DNA from: Kosakonia arachidis
GTDB lineage: Bacteria; Pseudomonadota; Gammaproteobacteria; Enterobacterales; Enterobacteriaceae
DNA length: 64,000 nucleotides
Assembly: GCF_900116535.1 (NCBI RefSeq)
Contig: NZ_FPAU01000005.1
Coordinates: forward strand, 62,001-126,000
Direction: 5' to 3'
Shown here in pieces: positions 16,708 to 29,005 of the stretch. The translations under genes were made by a program, and so were the position numbers. Below the pieces are notes generated by a model. That model searched no databases. It saw only the letters and a list, made by a program, of their open reading frames with translations, and was not told where the DNA came from. Within the stretch, counting starts at the first letter, position 1. The number at the start of each line of letters is the position of its first letter.

Positions 16708-16795
16708 TTTGGCCTGTAGGCCTGATAAGCGAAGTGCCATCATCAGGCGCTTTGCCGGGTGGCACTGCGTTCACCCGGCCTACAATTCGGCCTGT
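16708..16795. repeat. REP/BIME-type palindromic elements between yidA and gyrB
   Basis: Two inverted units are visible: GCCTGATAAGCGAAGTGCC with a matching ATCAGGC arm, and GCCGGGTGGCACTGCG with TTCACCCGGC. This alternation of GCCTGATAAGCG-like and GCCGGGTGGC-like arms is the hallmark of enterobacterial REP clusters. It lies downstream of gyrB and probably protects or ends its transcript. Confidence 0.85.
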
Positions 16796-16801
16796 GAGCC
16801 G

Positions 16802-20318
<3,517 letters not shown>

Positions 20319-20334
20319 AGTTCAGTACTTCAGT

Positions 20335-20458
20335 CCAGGGGCGTGAGTGTCGCAGCCAGTTCGTCTACCGCCAGCGCGCAGAAAGCGGAGCGTACACGAA
20401 GTACGTGAGCATTTCGAGCACTGCCGGGAGGCGAAATGGCAAGTAAACCAGCCCCTTT
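20335..20458. repeat. Hairpin-rich intergenic element inserted between dnaN and recF
   Basis: This block is bounded by an inverted pair AGGGGC (20337-20342) and GCCCCT (20451-20456). Inside are CGTACACGAAGTACG, a small palindrome, and ATTTCG paired with CGAAAT at 20411-20437. The core around CGTACACGAAGTACGTGAGC resembles ACGTACATAAGTACGTGAGC in the repeat upstream of rpmB. It looks like a mobile, non-coding enterobacterial repeat that landed inside an otherwise tightly packed operon. No open frame is present. Confidence 0.65.
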
Positions 20459-20470
20459 ACTCATTACTCA

Positions 20471-21571
20471 CTACAAGCGCATTGGCATAACCACATAGGC
20501 TGCACTTTGACTGGCCGCATCTTCAATCTGCACACTGGAAACTGAATCCGTCAGCAGAATACGCACATTCTCACACTTCAGCGCATTCAATACGTCCAGC
20601 ACATAGCTGACGTTAAAACCGATTTCCATTTCGCTGCCAGCGTAGGTGACGTCGAGAAACTCTTCGGCTTCTTCCTGCTCCGGGTTGTTGGCGGTGATTT
20701 TGATCTGGTTCTCACTCACATACAGACGCACACCACGGAACTTCTCGTTGGAGAGGATCGCCGCGCGGGCAAACGCCTGCTTGAGCGAATCGCAACCCGC
20801 TTCCAGCGTTTTGTCCGGGTTCTTCGGCAATACGCGACGATAATCCGGAAAACGCCCGTCAACCAGTTTGGAAGTGAAGATGAAATCACCGACGTGCGCG
20901 CGAATATTATTGCTGCCAATCTGTACACGCAGCGGCGTATCGCCACCATCAAGCATACGCATCAACTCAATCACGCCTTTACGCGGCACGATCACCGAAT
21001 GGTTCGGCAGCGATTCACCAATCGGCATCGAACAGACCGCCAGACGGTGGCCGTCAGTGGCCACGGTACGCAGCTCTTCGCCTTCGGTTTCAAACAGCAT
21101 GCCGTTTAAATAGTAACGTACGTCCTGATGCGCCATAGAGAACTGTGTCGCCTCTATCAGACGCTTCATCGTGGCCTGCGGCAGCGTGAACTCCACTTCG
21201 CTTTGCCAGTCGTCCAAATTCGGGAAGTCCGCAGCGGGTAATGTGGACAGCGAGAAACGGCTGCGCCCGGAACGGATCAGCATACGCTCACCTTCCAGCT
21301 GCACGGCGATTTCCGCACCCTCCGGCAGACCGCGACAGATGTCGAAGAATTTACGCGCCGGCACTGTGGTTGCGCCCTGTTCATGCGGCTGAACCAGCAC
21401 AACGCGGGCTACCATCTCCATTTCAAGATCGGTGCCAGTCAGCGACAATGCGCCTTCAGTAACCTGAAGCAGCAGATTACCGAGAATAGGTAACGTCGGG
21501 CGACCGCCCAATGGGCCGCTAACCTGTTGCAGCGGCTTTAATAAATGTTCACGTTCAACGGTAAATTTCAT
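20471..21571 (-). CDS. dnaN: DNA polymerase III beta sliding clamp
   Basis: A 366-residue clamp, as in E. coli, made of three similar domains of about 120 residues. It starts MKFTVEREHLLKPLQQVSGP and ends AAYVVMPMRL. The C-terminal hydrophobic cleft residues around VVMPMRL bind clamp-binding motifs of polymerases and MutS/MutL. It encircles DNA as a dimer and gives the replicase its processivity. It begins 4 bases after dnaA, consistent with co-transcription. Confidence 0.99.
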   Translation of the reverse strand: MKFTVEREHLLKPLQQVSGPLGGRPTLPILGNLLLQVTEGALSLTGTDLEMEMVARVVLVQPHEQGATTVPARKFFDICRGLPEGAEIAVQLEGERMLIRSGRSRFSLSTLPAADFPNLDDWQSEVEFTLPQATMKRLIEATQFSMAHQDVRYYLNGMLFETEGEELRTVATDGHRLAVCSMPIGESLPNHSVIVPRKGVIELMRMLDGGDTPLRVQIGSNNIRAHVGDFIFTSKLVDGRFPDYRRVLPKNPDKTLEAGCDSLKQAFARAAILSNEKFRGVRLYVSENQIKITANNPEQEEAEEFLDVTYAGSEMEIGFNVSYVLDVLNALKCENVRILLTDSVSSVQIEDAASQSAAYVVMPMRL

Positions 21572-21575
21572 AGCG

Positions 21576-22973
21576 TCACGAAGATAATGTTCTGATTAAA
21601 TTGGAAAAATCTTCTTTGATATCATGGCTTTCTTCACGCAACTGCTCAATCTTACGGCAGGCATGCAACACGGTAGTATGGTCGCGACCCCCAAAAGCAT
21701 CACCGATTTCCGGCAGGCTATGGTTAGTCAGCTCCTTTGCCAGCGCCATCGCCATCTGGCGCGGACGGGCTACCGAACGGGATCGACGCTTGGAGAGAAG
21801 ATCCGCAACCTTGATCTTATAGTACTCGGCCACTGTCTTTTGAATATTATCGATGGTGACCAGCTTTTCCTGTAGCGCCAGCAGATCGCGCAACGCTTCA
21901 CGGACAAAATCGATGGTGATCGCGCGGCCAGTGAAGTTGGCATTGGCAATCACGCGGTTCAGCGCTCCTTCCAGCTCACGCACGTTCGAGCGCAGTCGCT
22001 TGGCAATAAAGAAGGCCACTTCGCCAGGCAGACGAATGTCGTTTTCATCTGCTTTTTTCATCAGGATCGCGACGCGGGTTTCCAGTTCCGGCGGCTCGAT
22101 CGCTACCGTTAAGCCCCAGCCAAAGCGAGACTTTAAACGATCCTCGACGCCATTGATCTCTTTCGGATAGCGATCCGATGTGAGGATGATCTGCTGATTG
22201 CCTTCCAGCAGTGCGTTAAAGGTGTGGAAAAACTCTTCCTGGGATCGTTCTTTATTGGCAAAGAATTGAATATCGTCAATCAGCAGGGCATCAACAGAGC
22301 GGTAGTAACGTTTAAACTCTTCGATCGCATTGTTTTGCAGGGCTTTTACCATATCCTGGACAAAGCGCTCGGAGTGCATATACACCACTTTGGCATTCGG
22401 CTTTCGCGCCACAATGCCGTTACCCACTGCATGCAGCAGATGCGTTTTACCCAGACCTGTACCGCCATATAAAAACAGCGGGTTATAGGCGCCACCGGGG
22501 TTATCCGCAACCTGGCGAGCCGCCGCGCGAGCAAGCTGGTTGGATTTACCTTCGACGAAGTTATCAAAGGTATGTTTCACATTAACGTTAGAACGGTAGG
22601 TTGGCTCTGCCGGCGCAGGAACATTGTCCCAGCCTTGACGCACCGCTGGCGCTGCGCGTTGGACAATAACCTGGGCCGCCTGTGCGGGCGCCGAAATGGT
22701 TGCAGGCTCTCTCAACGACTGAGTGACCGGACGGGAACCCACCTCAAAACGCAGTTGCGGGGCATCCGCACCGCAGAATTCATTGAGCAGCCCGTTGATA
22801 TTATTAAGATATTTATCTCTTACCCAATCGAGCACAAAACGGTTTGGCGCGTACAGTGCCAGCGTGTTATCGCTCAGTTCCGCCTGCAACGGGCGTATCC
22901 ACATACTAAATTCTGTGGCTGGTAACTCATCCTGCAATCGGGCAAGACATTGCTGCCAAAGCGAAAGTGACAC
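21576..22973 (-). CDS. dnaA: Chromosomal replication initiator DnaA
   Basis: A 465-residue AAA+ initiator. Domain I ([20 protein letters not shown]) binds DnaB and DiaA; domain II (about residues 85-130) is a variable Ala/Pro/Gln linker. Domain III carries Walker [16 protein letters not shown] and Walker [10 protein letters not shown]. Domain IV carries the DnaA-box helix-turn-helix with [17 protein letters not shown]. It uses a GTG start at 22973, as in E. coli. The frame is open upstream for 27 codons, but those residues have no family counterpart. A DnaA box upstream fits autoregulation. Confidence 0.98.
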   Translation of the reverse strand: MSLSLWQQCLARLQDELPATEFSMWIRPLQAELSDNTLALYAPNRFVLDWVRDKYLNNINGLLNEFCGADAPQLRFEVGSRPVTQSLREPATISAPAQAAQVIVQRAAPAVRQGWDNVPAPAEPTYRSNVNVKHTFDNFVEGKSNQLARAAARQVADNPGGAYNPLFLYGGTGLGKTHLLHAVGNGIVARKPNAKVVYMHSERFVQDMVKALQNNAIEEFKRYYRSVDALLIDDIQFFANKERSQEEFFHTFNALLEGNQQIILTSDRYPKEINGVEDRLKSRFGWGLTVAIEPPELETRVAILMKKADENDIRLPGEVAFFIAKRLRSNVRELEGALNRVIANANFTGRAITIDFVREALRDLLALQEKLVTIDNIQKTVAEYYKIKVADLLSKRRSRSVARPRQMAMALAKELTNHSLPEIGDAFGGRDHTTVLHACRKIEQLREESHDIKEDFSNLIRTLSS

Positions 22974-23180
22974 GGCGGACTCCACTCGAACGAAAATCGA
23001 TAAATAAAAAGACAGAAACATTAAAGTTTTTTGACGCACATCGATAAGACCCAATCGGGTGACGTGCGAACCGCTATCTACGGTTTGTGCCCTAAGAACG
23101 ATCCTGGATCGCGATCGGGACCGCGGATCATAGCGTAAACCGCCGCAGAGATCTTCTGTTTCTCACAGATTCTTTATGAT

Positions 23181-23189
23181 TTATCCACA
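23181..23189 (+). promoter_or_regulatory. DnaA box in the dnaA upstream region
   Basis: TTATCCACA is a perfect high-affinity DnaA box, about 210 bases upstream of the dnaA start. GATC sites are frequent nearby (around 23100-23135). Both fit autorepression of dnaA and SeqA/Dam control. The origin of replication itself is not in this window. Confidence 0.85.
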
Positions 23190-23321
23190 GGGCAATTTGG
23201 AATCGGCTAAGTGTAATCGATCCTCGCAGGCGTGCGGGACGTTTTAGTCCGCATATTGGAAAATTTAATGAGTAATGATGATTTATTGCTTAAACGATCT
23301 AATGAAGATCCTTGAGGATCC

Positions 23322-23349
23322 TTGCGCTTTGCCGTTTGCCCCGTATAAT
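23322..23349 (+). promoter_or_regulatory. Distal promoter of rpmH
   Basis: TTGCGC and TATAAT are separated by 16 bases and point toward rpmH. It is one of two well-formed sigma-70 promoters in the 604-base dnaA-rpmH region, which otherwise contains no gene. Confidence 0.75.
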
Positions 23350-23446
23350 TCTGCCTCCGGCGCGTCTTGCTCGTTTTCAGTCGTCGAATACAGCTTATTT
23401 TTTGCGCTATGATGTGCAAAAATACGTGCGCTATAAGGAAAGAGAA

Positions 23447-23475
23447 TTGACTCTGGAGTGTACAATTATTACAAT
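23447..23475 (+). promoter_or_regulatory. Proximal promoter of rpmH
   Basis: TTGACT and TACAAT are separated by 17 bases, about 100 bases upstream of the rpmH ATG. Tandem promoters suit a strongly expressed ribosomal protein operon. Confidence 0.78.
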
Positions 23476-23565
23476 CCGGCCTCTTTAATTACCCATGGCT
23501 TACGCGCCTGTCGTTCGATATCCGTTCAGGCATACGCAAAAGTCAATGAATTTATTCAAGTTTAG

Positions 23566-23718
<153 letters not shown>

Positions 23719-23732
23719 AAGCTAACCCCTGA

Positions 23733-24092
23733 GTGGTTAAGCTCGCTTTTCCCAGGGAGTTACGTTTGTTAACTCCCACTCATTTCACTTTCGTCTTCCA
23801 GCAGCCACAACGGGCTGGCACGCCGCAAATCACCATCCTCGGCCGCCTGAATTCGCTGGGGCATCCCCGTATCGGTCTGACCGTCGCCAAGAAAAATGTT
23901 AAACGCGCCCATGAACGCAATCGGATTAAACGTCTGACGCGTGAAAGTTTCCGTTTACGCCAGCATGAATTGCCAGCAATGGATTTCGTGGTGGTGGCGA
24001 AGAAGGGGGTTGCCGACCTCGATAACCGTGCTCTCTCGGAAGCGTTGGAAAAATTATGGCGCCGCCATTGTCGCCTGGCTCACGGGTCCTGA
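23733..24092 (+). CDS. rnpA: Ribonuclease P protein component
   Basis: A 119-residue basic protein, nearly identical to E. coli RnpA. The RNR motif lies in [17 protein letters not shown] and binds RNase P RNA and the tRNA precursor leader. It uses a GTG start, as in E. coli. The enzyme matures the 5' ends of tRNAs. The end overlaps the start of yidD by 37 bases in another frame, the conserved arrangement of this cluster. Confidence 0.98.
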   Translation: MVKLAFPRELRLLTPTHFTFVFQQPQRAGTPQITILGRLNSLGHPRIGLTVAKKNVKRAHERNRIKRLTRESFRLRQHELPAMDFVVVAKKGVADLDNRALSEALEKLWRRHCRLAHGS

Positions 24093-24313
24093 TAGCCCTG
24101 ATTAGGGTCTATCAACGCCTGATTAGTCCGCTACTTGGGCCGCACTGCCGTTTCACCCCCACCTGTTCGCAATATGGAATTGAGGCATTGCGCAGGTTTG
24201 GTATGTTAAAAGGCAGTTGGTTGACAATGAAACGCGTATTAAAATGCCACCCTTTACACCCGGGTGGCGACGATCCCGTCCCGCCAGGACCTTCTAAAAC
24301 CAGAGAACACTAA
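24056..24313 (+). CDS. yidD: Membrane protein insertion efficiency factor YidD
   Basis: An 85-residue protein with an amphipathic N-terminal helix ([18 protein letters not shown]) and the family Cys motif [15 protein letters not shown], plus CHPLHPGG. It sits at the cytoplasmic face of the inner membrane and assists YidC-dependent insertion. It starts inside rnpA and ends 2 bases before yidC, so it is likely translated by coupling with rnpA. Confidence 0.97.
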   Translation: MAPPLSPGSRVLIALIRVYQRLISPLLGPHCRFTPTCSQYGIEALRRFGMLKGSWLTMKRVLKCHPLHPGGDDPVPPGPSKTREH

Positions 24314-24315
24314 CG

Positions 24316-25962
24316 ATGGATTCGCAACGCAATCTTTTTGTCATCGCTTTGTTGTTCGTGTCTTTCATGATCTGGCAAACGTGGGAGAAGGATAAAAATC
24401 CTCCTCCAGCGCAACAGCAGACCACGCAGACTACGACCACCGCAGCGGGTAGCGCAGCCGACCAGGGCGTACCAGCCAGTGGCCAGGGGAAACTGATCAC
24501 GGTGAAAACCGATGTGCTTGAGCTGACCATCAACACCCGTGGTGGTGATGTTGAACAGGCACTGCTTCCGACATACCCGAAAGAGTTGGGCTCCAATGAG
24601 CCGTTCCAGTTACTGGAAACTACGCCGCAGTTTATTTATCAGGCGCAAAGCGGCCTGACCGGTCGTGACGGCCCGGATAACCCGGTTAACGGCCCGCGTC
24701 CCCTGTATAACGTAGAAAAAGATGCGTTTGTGCTGGCTGATGGCCAGAATGAACTGGCGATTCCGCTGACTTACACCGACGCGGCTGGCAATACCTTCAC
24801 CAAAACCTTCACGCTGAAACGCGGCGAATATTCGGTGAACGTAGGCTATAGCGTACAAAACGCCGGTACTAAACCGTTAGAAGTGGCAACGTTTGGTCAG
24901 TTGAAACAATCCATCAATCTGCCTTCTCACCGCGATACTGGCAGCAGCAACTTTGCGCTGCATACCTTCCGCGGTGCGGCGTATTCCACACCTGACGCGA
25001 AGTATGAGAAATACAAATTCGACAACATCGCCGATAACGAAAACCTGAATGTCAGCTCCAATGGCGGCTGGGTTGCGATGCTGCAACAGTATTTCGCTAC
25101 CGCGTGGATCCCGCGTAGTGAAGGCGCCAATAACTTCTATACCAGCAATCTGGGCAATGGCGTAGCCGCTATCGGTTATAAATCCCAGCCGGTACTGGTG
25201 CAGCCGGGTCAAACTACTGCGCTGAACAGCACCCTGTGGGTTGGTCCAGAAATTCAGGACAAAATGGCTGCTGTGGCACCGCACCTGGATCTGACTGTGG
25301 ATTACGGTTGGTTGTGGTTTATTTCTCAGCCGCTGTTCAAACTGCTGAAGTGGATCCACAGCTTCCTGGGTAACTGGGGCTTCTCCATCATCGCAATCAC
25401 CTTTATCGTTCGTGGCATCATGTACCCGCTGACCAAAGCGCAGTACACCTCCATGGCGAAAATGCGCATGCTGCAACCGAAGATTCAGGCCATGCGCGAG
25501 CGTCTGGGTGACGACAAGCAGCGTATGAGTCAGGAGATGATGGCGCTGTACAAAGCGGAGAAAGTGAACCCGCTGGGCGGTTGCTTCCCGCTGGTTATTC
25601 AGATGCCTATCTTCCTGGCGCTGTATTACATGCTGATGGGTTCCATTGAACTGCGTCATGCGCCGTTCGCACTGTGGATCCATGACCTGTCTGCACAGGA
25701 CCCGTACTACATCCTGCCGATCCTGATGGGCGTAACGATGTTCTTCATCCAGAAGATGTCGCCGACCACTGTGACCGATCCGATGCAGCAGAAGATCATG
25801 ACCTTTATGCCGGTCATCTTCACGGTGTTCTTCCTGTGGTTCCCGTCAGGTCTGGTGCTGTACTATATTGTCAGCAACCTGGTGACCATCATTCAGCAGC
25901 AGCTGATTTATCGTGGTCTGGAGAAGCGCGGTCTGCATAGCCGCCAGAAGAAAAGCTCCTGA
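24316..25962 (+). CDS. yidC: Membrane protein insertase YidC
   Basis: A 548-residue insertase of normal length. An N-terminal membrane anchor ([18 protein letters not shown]) is followed by the large periplasmic P1 domain (about residues 45-340). Then come the five conserved helices, including the positively charged groove segment [18 protein letters not shown] and [19 protein letters not shown]. The C terminus is basic ([12 protein letters not shown]) and contacts ribosomes. It acts with or without SecYEG on inner-membrane proteins. Confidence 0.99.
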   Translation: MDSQRNLFVIALLFVSFMIWQTWEKDKNPPPAQQQTTQTTTTAAGSAADQGVPASGQGKLITVKTDVLELTINTRGGDVEQALLPTYPKELGSNEPFQLLETTPQFIYQAQSGLTGRDGPDNPVNGPRPLYNVEKDAFVLADGQNELAIPLTYTDAAGNTFTKTFTLKRGEYSVNVGYSVQNAGTKPLEVATFGQLKQSINLPSHRDTGSSNFALHTFRGAAYSTPDAKYEKYKFDNIADNENLNVSSNGGWVAMLQQYFATAWIPRSEGANNFYTSNLGNGVAAIGYKSQPVLVQPGQTTALNSTLWVGPEIQDKMAAVAPHLDLTVDYGWLWFISQPLFKLLKWIHSFLGNWGFSIIAITFIVRGIMYPLTKAQYTSMAKMRMLQPKIQAMRERLGDDKQRMSQEMMALYKAEKVNPLGGCFPLVIQMPIFLALYYMLMGSIELRHAPFALWIHDLSAQDPYYILPILMGVTMFFIQKMSPTTVTDPMQQKIMTFMPVIFTVFFLWFPSGLVLYYIVSNLVTIIQQQLIYRGLEKRGLHSRQKKSS

Positions 25963-25966
25963 TACA

Positions 25967-26039
25967 CTGGCCGGGTAAGCGAAGCGCCACCCGGCAAAAG
26001 GAACAACAAACAAAGGGCGGTCAGTTGACCGCCTTTTTT
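25967..26039 (+). terminator. REP-like palindrome and intrinsic terminator after yidC
   Basis: A REP-like unit (GCCGGGTAAGCGAAGCGCC with CACCCGGC) is followed by a strong terminator at 26013-26039, in which GGCGGTCA pairs with TGACCGCC and is followed by TTTTTTT. It separates yidC from mnmE. Confidence 0.85.
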
Positions 26040-26064
26040 ATTTTGAGATTTCGGAAAACATACC

Positions 26065-27429
26065 ATGAGCCATAACGACACTATCGTCGCACAGGCAACC
26101 CCACCGGGACGCGGCGGCGTGGGCATCCTTCGCATTTCGGGCGTAAAAGCACGAGACGTTGCGCAGGCGGTGCTGGGCAAGCTACCTAAACCGCGTTATG
26201 CCGACTATCTACCGTTCCAGGACGTCGATGGCAGCGCGCTGGATCAAGGCATTGCGCTGTGGTTCCCTGGCCCGAACTCCTTTACCGGTGAAGATGTACT
26301 GGAGCTACAGGGGCACGGTGGCCCGGTTATTCTCGACCTGCTGTTAAAACGCATACTGACCTTACCTGGGCTGCGAATTGCCCGGCCTGGTGAGTTCTCC
26401 GAGCGTGCATTCCTTAACGATAAGCTCGATCTTGCGCAGGCTGAAGCGATTGCCGATTTAATTGATGCCAGTTCTGAGCAGGCTGCGCGCTCTGCGCTGA
26501 ACTCGTTGCAGGGGGCTTTCTCCGCCCGTGTTAACCACCTTGTGGAAGCACTTACTCACCTGCGCATCTATGTAGAAGCGGCTATCGACTTCCCGGATGA
26601 AGAGATCGACTTCCTTTCAGACGGCAAAATTGAAGCGCAGTTGAACGACGTTATTGCCGATCTGGACGCGGTACGCGCTGAAGCGCATCAGGGAAGCCTG
26701 CTGCGTGAAGGGATGAAGGTGGTCATTGCTGGTCGCCCAAACGCCGGGAAATCGAGCCTGTTGAACGCGCTGGCCGGACGTGAAGCTGCTATTGTGACTG
26801 ATATTGCAGGTACCACGCGCGACGTATTGCGCGAGCACATACATATCGACGGTATGCCGCTGCACATTATCGATACCGCCGGTTTGCGCGAAGCTAGCGA
26901 CGAAGTGGAGCGTATCGGTATCGAACGCGCCTGGCAGGAGATCGAGCAGGCCGACCGCGTGCTGTTTATGGTTGATGGCACCACCACTAATGCGGTTGAT
27001 CCGGCAGAAATCTGGCCGGACTTTATTGCCCGTTTACCCGCAAGATTACCTATTACCGTGGTCCGCAATAAAGCGGATGTTACCGGCGAACCGCTGGGTA
27101 TCAGCGATGTGAACAATCACTCACTTGTGCGTCTCTCCGCGCGCACCGGCGAAGGCGTTGACGTGCTGCGTCAGCATCTCAAGCAAAGTATGGGGTTTGA
27201 TACCAGTATGGAAGGCGGTTTCCTGGCGCGTCGCCGGCACTTACAGGCGCTCGAAGCCGCCGCAGAGCACCTGCAACAGGGTAAAGCACAACTACTGGGA
27301 GCCTGGGCTGGTGAGTTGCTGGCCGAAGAGCTGCGCCTCGCCCAGCAGAACCTGAGCGAGATCACCGGTGAGTTTACCTCCGATGATTTGCTGGGCCGCA
27401 TCTTCTCCAGCTTTTGTATTGGTAAGTAA
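26065..27429 (+). CDS. mnmE: tRNA uridine-34 modification GTPase MnmE
   Basis: A 454-residue protein of normal length. The N-terminal tetrahydrofolate-binding domain starts [18 protein letters not shown] helical domain and an inserted G domain follow, with [14 protein letters not shown] (G1), DTAG in IIDTAGLRE (G3) and NKAD (G4). The C-terminal CIGK carries the conserved Cys. With MnmG it installs carboxymethylaminomethyl on U34 of tRNAs reading NNA/NNG codons. Downstream of mnmE, E. coli has tnaCAB-mdtL-yidZ; here yieE follows at once. Confidence 0.99.
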   Translation: MSHNDTIVAQATPPGRGGVGILRISGVKARDVAQAVLGKLPKPRYADYLPFQDVDGSALDQGIALWFPGPNSFTGEDVLELQGHGGPVILDLLLKRILTLPGLRIARPGEFSERAFLNDKLDLAQAEAIADLIDASSEQAARSALNSLQGAFSARVNHLVEALTHLRIYVEAAIDFPDEEIDFLSDGKIEAQLNDVIADLDAVRAEAHQGSLLREGMKVVIAGRPNAGKSSLLNALAGREAAIVTDIAGTTRDVLREHIHIDGMPLHIIDTAGLREASDEVERIGIERAWQEIEQADRVLFMVDGTTTNAVDPAEIWPDFIARLPARLPITVVRNKADVTGEPLGISDVNNHSLVRLSARTGEGVDVLRQHLKQSMGFDTSMEGGFLARRRHLQALEAAAEHLQQGKAQLLGAWAGELLAEELRLAQQNLSEITGEFTSDDLLGRIFSSFCIGK

Positions 27430-27585
27430 TCGTACAGAACGGCCTAAAAATGGCCGCTTCTGTTATAACGACGACTTCTCGTAACGTGCTGGATTCAGCA
27501 AACAAAGTGTAAATATCTCCATCAGGACTTTTCAGATGCCCATTTACACATTAAAACCTATAAACCATGGGCGATAATATTCACT

Positions 27586-27620
27586 ATCGATTCGATTCGA
27601 TTCGATTCGATTCGATTCAG
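27586..27620 (+). repeat. Pentanucleotide tandem repeat (TTCGA) before yieE
   Basis: Five perfect copies of TTCGA occupy 27591-27615, flanked by degenerate units ATCGA and TTCAG, giving seven units in all. The tract ends 21 bases before the yieE start codon and just upstream of its ribosome site (GGAGAG). Such short tandem repeats can gain or lose units by slippage and thereby alter a leader or promoter. Confidence 0.9.
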
Positions 27621-27641
27621 ACCATTATCACGGAGAGAAAA

Positions 27642-28382
27642 ATGGCTACGCATTTTGCACGAGGGATAATTTCCGATGGGCATCTTGTCTCCACCCGACT
27701 ACCGCTGTCCTATCACGATACGGCTCGCCAGCTCCCTGAGTATCGCCGCACACGTTTTCTTGCTTCCCGTGCATTACTCGCTGAAATGATGTTTATGTTG
27801 TATGGCACCAGCGAGCTGCCAGAGATAGTCATTGAATCCAGTGGCAAGCCGACGTTTGCCGACGTTAGTCTGCCGCACTTTTCGCTGGCCTATGCCGGGA
27901 ATTTGGTGGGCGTCGCCATTACGACGGAAGGCGTTTGCGGTCTGGATATGGAGTTGCAACGCGCGCGCAGTTTTCACAGTATGCGCGCGCAGAAGCCCCC
28001 TTTCAGCAATAATGAGCTACTGTGGATCAATAACCAAAACGATCCTAATGAAGCACAAACTCAACTTGTGACGCTGCGCCAGAGTGCAATGAAATTGATC
28101 CATCAAATGCATGACGATCAAGGTCTGTTGCAACTGTTGCCGGGATCCGGACGTCTGCGCCTGATGCCGCTAACGCGTGTTGAAGTGATGTGTGATGCAG
28201 AAGATGTGCTGATCTGGTCTGTAGCGGTATCACCTGCCATCGAAAGCCTGAAAATATGGGAATTCGATAGCCGTACAGGGTGGCGTTATCTCTCCGATGT
28301 ACAAACGCGCGCCAACGATCCCGCTTCCAGGTTAATGCGTTTCACCAGCTTGCCCGCAGAGAAAACCCTGATCCTAAATTAA
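27642..28382 (+). CDS. yieE: YieE, 4'-phosphopantetheinyl transferase superfamily protein
   Basis: A 246-residue protein of the Sfp/AcpT fold. FSLAYAGNLVGVAITTEGVCGLDMELQRAR corresponds in its parts (FSLAYAG, GLDMELQRAR) to the substrate-binding and GxDxE metal-binding motif. The second active-site motif, WxxKExxxK in active enzymes, is degenerate here (TLRQSAMKLIHQM). E. coli YieE shows a similarly degenerate motif as I remember it, so transfer activity is doubtful. The ATG at 27642 has GGAGAG seven bases before it; an ATG at 27567 would read through the TTCGA repeat. chrR follows after 20 bases. Confidence 0.85.
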   Translation: MATHFARGIISDGHLVSTRLPLSYHDTARQLPEYRRTRFLASRALLAEMMFMLYGTSELPEIVIESSGKPTFADVSLPHFSLAYAGNLVGVAITTEGVCGLDMELQRARSFHSMRAQKPPFSNNELLWINNQNDPNEAQTQLVTLRQSAMKLIHQMHDDQGLLQLLPGSGRLRLMPLTRVEVMCDAEDVLIWSVAVSPAIESLKIWEFDSRTGWRYLSDVQTRANDPASRLMRFTSLPAEKTLILN

Positions 28383-28402
28383 TTCCATGATAAGGAGTCA
28401 TC

Positions 28403-28969
28403 ATGTCTGTTGAACTTAAGGTTGTTACCCTGCTCGGTAGCCTGCGTAAAGGCTCTTTTAATGCCATGGTCGCACGCACATTGCCCAAGCTTGCGCCAGC
28501 GGGCATGGACATTACGCCGCTACCTTCGATTGCCAATATCCCGCTGTACGATGCCGATATTCAACAAGAAGAAGGTTTCCCGGAAAGTGTGCGGGAGCTT
28601 GCCGAACACATCCGTGCGGCTGACGGCGTGGTGATTGTGACGCCGGAATATAACTACTCGGTACCGGGCGGCCTGAAGAATGCAATTGACTGGCTGTCCC
28701 GCGTACCAGAACAGCCGCTGGCGGGTAAGCCGGTGCTGATTCAGACCAGCTCAATGGGCGTGATTGGCGGTGCGCGTTGCCAGTATCATTTGCGCCAGAT
28801 CCTGGTGTTTCTTGATGCAATGGTCATGAACAAACCGGAGTTTATGGGCGGGGTGATTCAAAGCAAGGTTGATCAGCAGACGGGAGAAGTGGTTGATCAA
28901 AGCACGCTTGACCATCTGACTGGCCAGCTTACGGCTTTCGGCGAGTATATTCAGCGCGTTAAGCCGTAA
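28403..28969 (+). CDS. chrR: NAD(P)H-dependent quinone/chromate reductase
   Basis: A 188-residue flavodoxin-like FMN reductase. The FMN phosphate loop is LGSLRKGSFN, and the second FMN contact motif is PEYNYSVPGGLKNAIDWLS, both diagnostic of the NADPH-dependent FMN reductase family. E. coli ChrR (YieF) has the same length and reduces quinones, chromate and other electrophiles by obligate two-electron transfer, which limits redox cycling. GGAG lies eight bases before the ATG. It is probably co-transcribed with yieE and convergent with adeP. Confidence 0.95.
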   Translation: MSVELKVVTLLGSLRKGSFNAMVARTLPKLAPAGMDITPLPSIANIPLYDADIQQEEGFPESVRELAEHIRAADGVVIVTPEYNYSVPGGLKNAIDWLSRVPEQPLAGKPVLIQTSSMGVIGGARCQYHLRQILVFLDAMVMNKPEFMGGVIQSKVDQQTGEVVDQSTLDHLTGQLTAFGEYIQRVKP

Positions 28970-28975
28970 TGGAAA

Positions 28976-28998
28976 CCCCTCCCGCAGCGCGAGAGGGG
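28976..28998. terminator. Stem-loop between convergent chrR and adeP
   Basis: CCCCTC pairs with GAGGGG around a nine-to-eleven-base loop in the 36-base gap between the two convergent genes. The T tracts are short on both strands, so termination strength is uncertain. Confidence 0.5.
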
Positions 28999-29005
28999 AA
29001 AAGCA

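Noticed and set aside
23207-23465. Short frames between dnaA and rpmH
   Set aside because: The region holds rpmH and dnaA promoters and a DnaA box; the frames have no ribosome sites and no similarity.
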